Part shown: positions 8,234-15,619 of the stretch, piece by piece | Numbering within the stretch: the first letter of the stretch is position 1 | How the letters are laid out: each line of letters opens with the position of its first letter | Source: Candidatus Saccharimonadota bacterium | GTDB lineage: Bacteria; Patescibacteriota; Saccharimonadia; Saccharimonadales; Saccharimonadaceae | DNA length: 63,881 bases | Direction of reading: 5' to 3' | Assembly (NCBI GenBank): GCA_017433765.1 | Contig: JAFRGO010000001.1 | Location: forward strand, 1 to 63,881 | Notes under the pieces: generated by a model | Database searches by the model: none | What the model was told of the DNA's origin: nothing | Seen by the model: the letters and a program-made list of their open reading frames with translations, nothing else | Translations under genes and position numbers: made by a program

Positions 8234-8638
8234 ATGTCCAGCAAAACCAAAAGAGACTACAACGTAATCGTCCCGCGCTCTTATGTCCCAAAGCCATCTC
8301 TAGTAGAAATGTCTGCCGCCGATATTCTAGTAGATTTTTTCGAAGCCGATGTGAAACTTATTAAACGCGGCAGTGGCAAAACCCCAGATTTTTTGATAAA
8401 AGGAATCTATTGGGAACTAAAAAGCCCTACTGGCTCCGGTAAGCACAATATTCAGCACAAAATCCAAGACGCCGCCGAGCAATCTCGTAACATTATCATA
8501 GATGGCAGGGAATCAAAACTACATCCCCTCAAGTTAAAACACGAAGTCCAACACCAATTTGACATCATCAAGAAAGCAAAACGTCTAATTCTTATCGACA
8601 AATCCGGGAAAGCGGTTGAAATTTTTAGAAATAAGTAG
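8234..8638 (+). CDS. CdiA C-terminal-like PD-(D/E)XK nuclease, copy 1
   Basis: A 134-residue soluble basic protein. The core TPDFLIKGIYWELKSP gives the Asp...Glu-X-Lys layout of a PD-(D/E)XK nuclease, followed by GSGKHNIQHKIQDAAEQS and a NIIIDGR strand. This text matches what I know of the CdiA-CT tRNA-nuclease family, which often occurs in CPR as short stand-alone proteins. There is no secretion signal and no recognisable immunity protein beside it. The gene is more AT-rich, with fewer C-ending codons than neighbours, suggesting transfer. A small-RNA promoter is embedded in its last codons. Catalytic activity is inferred only. Confidence 0.7.
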   Translation: MSSKTKRDYNVIVPRSYVPKPSLVEMSAADILVDFFEADVKLIKRGSGKTPDFLIKGIYWELKSPTGSGKHNIQHKIQDAAEQSRNIIIDGRESKLHPLKLKHEVQHQFDIIKKAKRLILIDKSGKAVEIFRNK

Positions 8639-8644
8639 TAAAAT
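8616..8644 (+). promoter_or_regulatory. Promoter of small RNA A, inside the nuclease gene end
   Basis: TTGAAA, a 17-base spacer, TAAAAT. The -35 box lies in the last codons of the nuclease gene and the -10 directly follows its stop. Predicted start about 8651, at the base of the first hairpin. Confidence 0.6.
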
Positions 8645-8650
8645 ATAGAT

Positions 8651-8753
8651 AACGAAAGCTCGCCAGGCAGCGTTGCAACGCAGGTTCGGAGCTTTCATTT
8701 ATCGAAGTTCTTGCACGGGGCGTAATGCTCCTACCGCAGGAGCTTCTTTTTTT
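8651..8753 (+). ncRNA. Putative small RNA A, two hairpins and terminator
   Basis: Two stem-loops in about 100 bases. The first (8654-8696) is closed by GAAAGCTC/GAGCTTTC and contains the self-complementary GCGTTGCAACGC. The second (8704-8746) is closed by GAAGTTCTTGC/GCAGGAGCTTC, with an inner stem GGGGC/GCTCC and loop GTAAT, followed by T7. The second hairpin matches 56683-56725 in length (43 bases), closing stem and position relative to a CdiA-CT-like gene. It could be a regulator or RNA antitoxin of the nuclease, or merely a terminator region. A dedicated promoter argues for a separate RNA. Confidence 0.55.
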
Positions 8754-8800
8754 GCCCTCGCCGCCACTTCTTTTTTCCGTTTTTCTCCTCCACCGCCGGC

Positions 8801-9187
8801 AGTGATTATGGCCTTACGACCAACGGGAATGTGGCCAAAGACTCCATCTGTCCCCGTGGCTGGCAACTACCGACCTACGACACTACCGACCCCAAATCCT
8901 ACTACAACCTCATCATTCGTGTCTATGGAGGTACATATCGTGCTAACATCAGCGGTTCCTTAGCCGACTCCATCCTCCTTTCCCAACCTCTTTCTTTCCT
9001 CCGTTCTGGCAACTACTATTGGCAGACGGCTTCCCGTAACGATCGCGGGTCAAACGGCTTCTATTGGGAGTCTCGTATCCTCTCTGTATCGAACGCTAAC
9101 AGCCTGAACTTCTACTCATCCTATTTGAACCCCCAGAGCAGCAACACTCGTGGCTACGGATTCTCGGTGCGTTGTGTGTCCAGGTAG
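8801..9187 (+). pseudogene. Start-less C-type-lectin/FISUMP-like cassette, copy 2
   Basis: An in-frame stretch SDYGLTTNGNVAKDSICPRGWQLPT to GYGFSVRCVSR and a TAG stop. It extends further upstream than copy 1 but still has no ATG, RBS, signal or TM segment. GTG at 8831 is the only nearby start and has no ribosome site. Against copy 1, about 14 codons in the second half differ in sense. Nearly all are NNC/NNT codons changed at positions 1 and 2, as expected if both derive from AAC/AAT template codons. Best read as a silent or displaced variable region. Confidence 0.7.
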
Positions 9188-9221
9188 TCCTTCGATGCCT
9201 AAGTTCTATCCCTCGCCACCC

Positions 9222-10163
9222 CTAATTCCTATTATACCCATGCTCCTTCGTCAGCAACACTTCCTTCCACCAGCTCTCTCGGTCTAGCACCACCTGCGCC
9301 TCGCTGTTTATCTCGAAAGTCTCCAAAATCGAATACTGAAAGTTCTCCTCGATATATTCCTTGCTCCCACTTTTTGCTATCAGCTTTCGGAACGCCTCGT
9401 TCGGATAAATCACCTTGTTTTCCCCCTGTGGCAGTTCTCGGAAATTCCCCTTGGCCCTAACATATTCCGCCCAGCGCCCATAAATCCCCTCCGCGCCACT
9501 CGCCGAACCCACATATTGCCTCCCCGTCGCCCTGTCCGTTATTAGATACACTCCCTTCCGCGCCTTGAGCTTCTCTACCCAGTCCGGCACCTTTAGCACT
9601 TCTGCTAGCTGTCGATAAGTGAGCTTGACGTTCAGGAATCCCGGAAACGCCTTCGCCGCCGAAATCCCCAACACTCCCGCCACGCTGATTTTCTTGATAA
9701 TTTCCGGATTCGCCCGCCTCGGGTTCAGCCCTCGCTTGTTCTCATACAATATCACCAGCCGCCCCAGATACGGCTCGTATTCGTCTAAATCCACCTTCTC
9801 TACCACCCTCTTGCTCTGCGCATCCACCACCCTAAACGCCGAGACTAGAATATGTAGATTTTTGCCATAAGGATAGGGAATGAAATTAAACGCCACATCC
9901 CCGTCGTGTAGCCTCCGCCCGCGCAACTTTTCGCTCCCCCTCGACTGCGTCATATTCACAACAAATTCGCTCTCCCCGTTCGCGTACAGCCCAAAAAGCT
10001 CCCTGTCGCTCCGGATATTTCGCTCATTTTTCCCCATCAACCTCACAAATTCCTCGTCTTCCGTATAATTTTTCGGGTCATAATGCCACGGGCTATGGAA
10101 CACTAGCGCCACATTCTCGAACTTGTCCAGCCCCAGCATTTCCCAGAAATTTATTTTTTCCAT
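9222..10163 (-). CDS. GIY-YIG nuclease-domain protein
   Basis: A 313-residue protein. Its C-terminal third has KGVYLITDRATGRQYVGSA, a GIY-YIG core (GVY...YVG), followed by an Arg in YGRWAEY and later a Glu-rich helix. The N-terminal two thirds have no motif I recognise. Third gene of a minus-strand operon behind the ABC ATPase and permease, 17 bases after the permease, with AAAGGAG before the ATG. The link to the exporter is positional only. Homing-type or DNA-repair nuclease activity is plausible. Confidence 0.72.
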   Translation of the reverse strand: MEKINFWEMLGLDKFENVALVFHSPWHYDPKNYTEDEEFVRLMGKNERNIRSDRELFGLYANGESEFVVNMTQSRGSEKLRGRRLHDGDVAFNFIPYPYGKNLHILVSAFRVVDAQSKRVVEKVDLDEYEPYLGRLVILYENKRGLNPRRANPEIIKKISVAGVLGISAAKAFPGFLNVKLTYRQLAEVLKVPDWVEKLKARKGVYLITDRATGRQYVGSASGAEGIYGRWAEYVRAKGNFRELPQGENKVIYPNEAFRKLIAKSGSKEYIEENFQYSILETFEINSEAQVVLDRESWWKEVLLTKEHGYNRN

Positions 10164-10180
10164 CAGCTCTCCTTTTACAA

Positions 10181-11794
10181 TTACACCCCCAACTTTAGAT
10201 ATTTCCTCTCTCCCTGCGTCACAATCACTAGATACAAGACCAGCGCCATAGCCACATAAACCCCATCCACTATCGCCATCCCCGCCGTCTGCCCAGTCAG
10301 AAATACCGCCCCAAACGTCAGCGCGACCGTCGCCAACATCATCCCCAGCCCCAAAAACGTCGCCACCATCACGCTCGCACTCTGGCGCACCACCACCGCA
10401 TCATTATCCGCGTCGAACCTCGGATATTTTAGATTTATCAGTATTCCTATCAACTCAGTCGCCAATGGCATCACCACCACTCCCACCAGCACCAAAATCG
10501 CATCCACCACCCCAAACTGGAATCGCAGACTCATCACCACTCCTCCGGCCGCAGTCACCGGCACGATTAGCAGCATCGCCGCCAGCACCTTCGTCATCAA
10601 CACCTTCCTCCCGCTAATCGGCAACGCCTTCAGCACATTTATCGCCCTCCCCTCCAGCGAAATCATCGTCGCCGTGATACAAGTCAGAAGGCTCGCAAAC
10701 GCCACCATCGCAAACGTCACCCCAGGCATCACCGCCCGCATCTCCTCCACCGTCAGCGGAAAATCCTCGACCGACGCCATCAACGAACCCGTAATATCGT
10801 CAAACTTCGCGCACGTCAACCCCACCGCCACCACGAAAAACACCAGCCCCATCGCCGTATTCACTAGCAACACCGGCGTATTAAAATACCTCGTCATCTC
10901 CTTCCGCACCATCGCCATCGTCTGCGACCGCCGTCGGAAACTATACTTTGCGTTCCTAGTTTCCGCCCTATTAACCGTCCCCAGCTTCGTAATAATCTGG
11001 AAACAAAACCTCCCAATCACCGCCACGGCTACCGCCACCACCGCCAAATTCACCGCCACAAACAACACATATTCCCCCACATCGAACTCCTCCGCCAGTC
11101 GCACAAACGCCCCCGCCGGATAATAAACCCCCGCCGCCATCTCGCTCACCGCCGCGATATTTTGCCCATCAAAATCCGTCTCCGTATTCACCATAAACAC
11201 CGCCCCCACCATCCCAAACATCATCGCAAACGACAGAATAATCTGTAGCAGCGTCTTGTGCCGAAACCTCCCCGCCACCGCCGCCACGACCAGCCCCACC
11301 ACGCACGACGCCGCTATCGGTATCACCGGCACCAGCACCAACATCGTCACCGCCACCGCCCAGAACCCCACTCCCGTCTCCGCGTTCATCGAATACGCCA
11401 CCACTGCCGGCAACAGAAAAATCAAACAATACGCCATCTCAAACAGATAGAACTTTATCATCCTCGCCAGCACTATCGTCGTCCGCTTCACCGGCATCGC
11501 CAATAGCATATCGTTGTCCCGCGGCCGGAACAACAAATCGCTCGCCTTATAGCTCCCCTCCATGATGATAATCACCGCCGTCACCACGGTATAGATCGCC
11601 AAAATCGCCACCTGCGCCCCCTCCTTCGCCAGCTCCGTCGTCAGCGTGCTCGCACTCACTAGCATCGCCAGCCCAATCAGCGCTCCCAACACCAACGGCA
11701 TCGCCCTCTTCGCCCCCTCGGACTTTGCCTGATAATTAAAAATCTGCAATCCCCCCGCCATCGTAGCCTTTAGCAGTGAACGCAACTTGCCCAT
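10181..11794 (-). CDS. ABC-2 type exporter permease
   Basis: A 537-residue polytopic membrane protein with about 12 hydrophobic segments in two halves and cytoplasmic text such as DNDMLLAMPVKRTTI and ALPISGRKVLMTK, typical of ABC-2 permeases. It starts at ATG 11794, sharing a base with the ATPase stop (TAATG), so the two are coupled. The substrate is unknown. The neighbouring metallopeptidase and GIY-YIG protein do not define it. Confidence 0.85.
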   Translation of the reverse strand: MGKLRSLLKATMAGGLQIFNYQAKSEGAKRAMPLVLGALIGLAMLVSASTLTTELAKEGAQVAILAIYTVVTAVIIIMEGSYKASDLLFRPRDNDMLLAMPVKRTTIVLARMIKFYLFEMAYCLIFLLPAVVAYSMNAETGVGFWAVAVTMLVLVPVIPIAASCVVGLVVAAVAGRFRHKTLLQIILSFAMMFGMVGAVFMVNTETDFDGQNIAAVSEMAAGVYYPAGAFVRLAEEFDVGEYVLFVAVNLAVVAVAVAVIGRFCFQIITKLGTVNRAETRNAKYSFRRRSQTMAMVRKEMTRYFNTPVLLVNTAMGLVFFVVAVGLTCAKFDDITGSLMASVEDFPLTVEEMRAVMPGVTFAMVAFASLLTCITATMISLEGRAINVLKALPISGRKVLMTKVLAAMLLIVPVTAAGGVVMSLRFQFGVVDAILVLVGVVVMPLATELIGILINLKYPRFDADNDAVVVRQSASVMVATFLGLGMMLATVALTFGAVFLTGQTAGMAIVDGVYVAMALVLYLVIVTQGERKYLKLGV

Positions 11795-12501
11795 TATTTC
11801 GCCTCTAGCTCTAGGAACACTTTCTCTAGCGACTTGTCTCCCCGAATTTTCTTCATGTCGCCCACCTTCACGATTTTCCCCTTCTTTACAATCGCCACCC
11901 TATCGCACAGCTTCTCCGCCATATCCAGTATATGCGTCGAGAAAAACACCGTCCCTCCGCCCTCCACTATCCCCCGTAGCACCTCTTTCATATCAAAAAT
12001 CGCCTTCGGGTCCAGCCCCACAAACGGCTCGTCCATAATCAGTACCTTTGGCTCGTGCGCCAGCGCCGCAATTATCGCCACCTTCTGCTTCATCCCGTGC
12101 GAGAACGACTTTATTGTGTTCCCTAGCTCCTTTTCCATCCCAAACATCTCCGCATAGCGCCGAATATTCTTCTCTCTCACCTCTGTCGGCGTGTCATACA
12201 TATCACACACAAAGTTAATAAACGCCACCGCCTTCATATCCTCATACAGCTCCGGGTCGTCCGGAATATACGCCATCTCTCTCTTGCACGCCAGCGGCTC
12301 GGCCTTTATCGACTTCCCGTTCACCAGTATTTCCCCCTCCTCGAAATCCAAAATCCCACAAATCGACTTTATCAGCGTCGTTTTTCCCGCCCCATTATGC
12401 CCAATAAACGCAAATATCTCCCCCTTATCGACCGTGAAAGACACCTTATCCAGCGCCTTCTTCTCGCCATAATATTTACTGACATTTTTTATCTCTATCA
12501 T
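11794..12501 (-). CDS. ABC transporter ATP-binding protein
   Basis: A 235-residue ATPase: Walker A GHNGAGKTT at about residues 34-42, signature SFSHGMKQK, Walker B VLIMDEPFVGLDP and the H-loop STH. The likely partner is the permease downstream. The start MIEIKNVSKYYG is chosen over an upstream TTG-type extension, because the extra text is low-complexity Gly/Arg and TATAAT ends 4 bases before this ATG. Confidence 0.9.
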   Translation of the reverse strand: MIEIKNVSKYYGEKKALDKVSFTVDKGEIFAFIGHNGAGKTTLIKSICGILDFEEGEILVNGKSIKAEPLACKREMAYIPDDPELYEDMKAVAFINFVCDMYDTPTEVREKNIRRYAEMFGMEKELGNTIKSFSHGMKQKVAIIAALAHEPKVLIMDEPFVGLDPKAIFDMKEVLRGIVEGGGTVFFSTHILDMAEKLCDRVAIVKKGKIVKVGDMKKIRGDKSLEKVFLELEAK

Positions 12502-12647
12502 ATTCTCATTATACCACATTCGCCTTCCCTCCACCCCGCCTCCCGAGCCTCGCAATCCCGCCTCCAAAGCCCCCAAACAACCCCCAATAACCTGCCCTCC
12601 TCGCCTCCTCCCACCCCTGTCTCTCGAGCCTCTCAATAAGCTACTCC

Positions 12648-12676
12648 TTGACAAATTCACCAATCTGTGCTATACT
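12648..12676 (+). promoter_or_regulatory. Consensus promoter of the DUF1704-like peptidase gene
   Basis: TTGACA, a 17-base spacer, TATACT. A leader of about 65 bases follows, with an ATGCAA/TTGCAT hairpin (about 12698-12714) and a GGGGGG-containing ribosome site just before the TTG start. A longer leader than usual for this genome. Confidence 0.75.
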
Positions 12677-12750
12677 CAACTCGTGCATATTTATGTATGC
12701 AATTATTTTGCATATCGCAAAAGCATCTTAAAATAAAGGGGGGAAAATGA

Positions 12751-14016
12751 TTGTTTACAGTCAAAGATTTACAGCGTTCCGCGTCCAAATACCAACTCAT
12801 CTATCTCAACTTATCCTACCGAATCTCCGCGCTTAACCCCGTAGAAATGCTTACACCCACCAACCTCGCTTCCGCAAAAACCGCCTGGCTGGAGAAAGCC
12901 GAGTGTGGTCTCTTTACCAACCCTTCCTTCCACTACAACCAAGCCCTGCTCTCCGCCGCCGCCTCCCAGTCCGACGCTCTCGAATCGCTCAAATACACCA
13001 TTGACGATACTCCTGCCGTTAGCGAATCCGACGCCTTCCTGCTTCGCCACTACCGGCGTATCGCGGAAGACGCCTTGCTGACTACTCGCATGGCCAAAGC
13101 TATGCTTGCCGGCGATGATGTTGCTCTGGCTCAGTATGTCCTCGCAAAATACGGTCGTCCGGAGGAAACCGAGCGTGCTTTCAGTCTAATCTACCGACCC
13201 ACCGACGAATCCTCATCCGACGAGGAAACCGAAAAAGCCGAGGAAGCCGAAGCAAAAGATTCTCTCTCCGCCGAGCTAAAAGAGCTAAAAAAGCCCCAGC
13301 TCAACGCCGAGTTTATCAAAAAAATCTTCCTCTGGGCTATGACTCAGTACGGTGTTAGGCCTTGGCCGGTAGAAATCCTGAAAAACTGCTCCGCCATCGA
13401 TGTTCGCGACAAAAACTCCAGCCGTTATCCCATGATTGCGATTCCCGCGAGTCGCAAAGTCGGCGCCCTGAAGCTTGCCGAGTTGGTCGGTCACGAAATC
13501 GAGTGCCACTGGCGCAATTCCCAAAACCTTTCCCTTATCAACTGCCTCAAATCCGACGACGAGCTCGTCTACGAAGGTCTCGCCAAAGACAAAGACCTTG
13601 CTTTCCAGAGCAAATACGCCACGGATTCTACGCTTGCGCCCTTCTATGTCCTGGCGCAAAATATGGCTCTTCAGGGCCGAGGTTTCGTCGGCATCGCCAG
13701 TTTCGTCTACGAGAACACTGCCAGCCCCAAAAAGGCTTGGACCGTCGCCTACCGTACTCTTCGCGGTCTAACCAACACAATCAACCTGCACGGATACGCC
13801 TTTACAAAGGATCGTGCCTATTTCGAAGGTCTGCTCTATGTCCAGCGCCTGCGTGATTCTGGTCGGGATATCTACTTGAACTTTGGTGCCCTTAGCCCCA
13901 GAGACTTAGAAGACTTGTCCGCCTCGCTCGACCGCAAAAGCGTCCTCGAGTCAGAAATGCTAAGCGACCTCGACATCCAGAGCAAAACCCTCGAGAAAAT
14001 CGCCCAAGAACTGTAA
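12751..14016 (+). CDS. DUF1704/MATCAP-like zinc carboxypeptidase
   Basis: A 421-residue protein. HEIECH at about residues 248-253 gives the HExxxH zinc motif, and YEGLA (Glu near 275) gives the third ligand, the pattern of the DUF1704 / tyrosine-carboxypeptidase MATCAP family. An acidic spacer (DESSSDEETEKAEEAEAKD) separates N- and C-terminal parts. There is no signal peptide, so it acts in the cytoplasm or is exported by another route. The start is TTG: the AAAGGGGGG site lies 7 bases upstream, and the nearby ATG at 12747 is out of frame. The substrate in bacteria is unknown. Confidence 0.72.
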   Translation: MFTVKDLQRSASKYQLIYLNLSYRISALNPVEMLTPTNLASAKTAWLEKAECGLFTNPSFHYNQALLSAAASQSDALESLKYTIDDTPAVSESDAFLLRHYRRIAEDALLTTRMAKAMLAGDDVALAQYVLAKYGRPEETERAFSLIYRPTDESSSDEETEKAEEAEAKDSLSAELKELKKPQLNAEFIKKIFLWAMTQYGVRPWPVEILKNCSAIDVRDKNSSRYPMIAIPASRKVGALKLAELVGHEIECHWRNSQNLSLINCLKSDDELVYEGLAKDKDLAFQSKYATDSTLAPFYVLAQNMALQGRGFVGIASFVYENTASPKKAWTVAYRTLRGLTNTINLHGYAFTKDRAYFEGLLYVQRLRDSGRDIYLNFGALSPRDLEDLSASLDRKSVLESEMLSDLDIQSKTLEKIAQEL

Positions 14017-14022
14017 ACAAAA

Positions 14023-14047
14023 CCCGGCCTTCGCCGGGTATTTTTTT
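14023..14047. terminator. Intrinsic terminator between convergent genes
   Basis: CCCGGC-CTTC-GCCGGG followed by TA and T7. It ends the peptidase gene and overlaps the last bases of the rubrerythrin gene. Confidence 0.9.
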
Positions 14048-14585
14048 AATAATTTTCGCTTTTGACCTCGAAATAGCTCTGCGGGTGGCTACACACCGGG
14101 CAGACCTCTGGCGCATATTTCCCCACTACCACGTGTCCGCAGTTCCGGCAAATCCAAATCGTGTCCCCATCTTTCGAGAAGACCTTTTTGTCCTCAATAT
14201 TTTTGAGTAGCTTTCTAAATCTTTCTTCATGTCGCTTCTCAATCTCCCCCACTCCGCGGAACTTTTTCGCAATCTCGTCGAAGCCTTCCTCCTCCGCCGT
14301 CTTCGCGAACTCCTCATACATATCCGTCCACTCATAATTCTCCCCCTCTGCCGCTGCGCGCAAATTTTTCTCCGTCGATGACACCGCTCCACCGTTCAGT
14401 TCCTTGAACCACATCTTCGCGTGCTCTTTCTCGTTCCCAGCCGTCTCCTCAAAAATCGCCGCAATCTGCTCATAGCCATCCTTTTTTGCCTTGCTCGCGA
14501 AATAAGTGTATTTATTCCTCGCCTGGCTCTCCCCCGCAAAGGCCTTTTTGAGATTTTCTTCGGTTTTGCTTCCTGCTAGATTCAT
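14046..14585 (-). CDS. rbr: Rubrerythrin
   Basis: A 179-residue non-haem di-iron peroxidase protecting against hydrogen peroxide. The ferritin-like four-helix domain has GESQARNKY and EEKRHEE-type iron ligands (text [13 protein letters not shown] and [10 protein letters not shown]). The C-terminal rubredoxin domain has CRNCGH and CPVCSHP. The start has AGGAG 4 bases upstream, and TATAAT lies about 20 bases further up. Useful for an anaerobic or microaerophilic epibiont in an oxic mouth or soil niche. Confidence 0.92.
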   Translation of the reverse strand: MNLAGSKTEENLKKAFAGESQARNKYTYFASKAKKDGYEQIAAIFEETAGNEKEHAKMWFKELNGGAVSSTEKNLRAAAEGENYEWTDMYEEFAKTAEEEGFDEIAKKFRGVGEIEKRHEERFRKLLKNIEDKKVFSKDGDTIWICRNCGHVVVGKYAPEVCPVCSHPQSYFEVKSENY

Positions 14586-14665
14586 AAAACTCCTATCTTA
14601 TTCCGTCTATTATACCGCAAAACTACTTTTATTTTTCAGGAAAATCTATTATAATCATAAGTAAT

Positions 14666-15619
14666 ATGGAAGAAAAAGACTTTAACCCCACTAGCAATAA
14701 TATCGAAACTCCGGCGCCCACTCCCGAGCCGACCCCTGAACCTGCCGCCGAGCCCGCTCCTGAGCAGCCTGCCCCCGAGGCTGCTCCTGCGCCGGCCGAA
14801 GTCGAAGCCGCTCCCGCCCTCGAGCCTACGCCCGTCGCCGAGCCTCTTCCGACCCCTGTTGCCGAGCCGGTCGTCACCGCCGCTCCGAAGAAGTCAAAAT
14901 CCACCCTCTTCCTCCTTATCGCCCTCGTCCTCGTTCTCGTCGGTGCCGCGATTGCTTATATCCTTATCTTCAAGCCTTTCGGCAAGACTTCTGACGCCGG
15001 TGCCACCACCACCCGCGACCAGCTCGCCGAAGAGCTCCGCGATGCCTCCTTCGCCGCCGACGTTGACGAAGAAAAAATGCTCTCCAAACTCAACTCCTCT
15101 CTCTCCGAGAAGGACGCCGAGTTTTCCGACAAACTTTATGGCCTCTATCTCCTCGCCGGCAACGGTTACGCTGGCTCCGCCTATATCGAATTCTATGGCC
15201 TTATCGACGGTCGTGAACTCACCCCCGCCGAGACCTGCGCGGTCGATGATTTCCACTATCTCATCGCCCTGAGCAACGAAGATTCCTCCCTCGCTAGCTA
15301 TTTTCTTAACCTCCGCAACGAAGCCTGCGACCCGCTCTTTGCTGACGGTGCCGAGTTTGCGAAGCAAGACAACGAGACCACCCTTGCCTACGCTCGCCGC
15401 CTCCAGTCCAACAACTTCTTCTCCGCCTCCATCGACGCCTTCAACGATGTCGATTTTAGCAGTTTGTCTAGCGAAGACGCCCTCAAGGTCTATCGCACCC
15501 TCCTCGCCCACTACCGCCTGATTCACGACGAAGTCAACTACAACAATATCCAGACTCTCATCATCCCTCTCGAGAATCCTCTCGACTCCCCCAATTGCGA
15601 CGGCGAGAACTGTCTATAG
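14666..15619 (+). CDS. Pro/Ala/Glu-rich one-pass surface protein (paralog 1)
   Basis: A 317-residue protein: a cytoplasmic N-terminus of about 75 residues made of PEP/APE-type repeats, a TM segment at about 80-102 (LFLLIALVLVLVGAAIAYIL), then an outer alpha-helical domain. The outer text ETTLAYARRLQSNNFFSASI is clearly related to the proteins at 17962 and 18803 (DFAYAKRLFLSG and DLAYAKRLFEAG), giving a three-member family with TPR-like helices. The promoter reads TATAATCATAAGTA directly before the ATG, shared with the genes at 17962 and 36391. Function unknown. Confidence 0.7.
   Translation: MEEKDFNPTSNNIETPAPTPEPTPEPAAEPAPEQPAPEAAPAPAEVEAAPALEPTPVAEPLPTPVAEPVVTAAPKKSKSTLFLLIALVLVLVGAAIAYILIFKPFGKTSDAGATTTRDQLAEELRDASFAADVDEEKMLSKLNSSLSEKDAEFSDKLYGLYLLAGNGYAGSAYIEFYGLIDGRELTPAETCAVDDFHYLIALSNEDSSLASYFLNLRNEACDPLFADGAEFAKQDNETTLAYARRLQSNNFFSASIDAFNDVDFSSLSSEDALKVYRTLLAHYRLIHDEVNYNNIQTLIIPLENPLDSPNCDGENCL

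Noticed and set aside
8673-8963. Plus-strand 96-codon frame over small RNA A and cassette 2
   Set aside because: It reads the cassette out of frame (PSVPVAGNYRPTTL) and begins inside the RNA hairpin region; the lectin-like frame is the meaningful one.
7782-9187. Complete DGR in this window
   Set aside because: I looked for a reverse transcriptase, an AAY-rich template copy and an accessory gene and found none; only variable-repeat-like cassettes are here.
12502-12663. N-terminal extension of the ABC ATPase by about 54 residues
   Set aside because: The extension is Gly/Arg low complexity and crosses the TATAAT box; the family begins at IEIKNVSKYYG.
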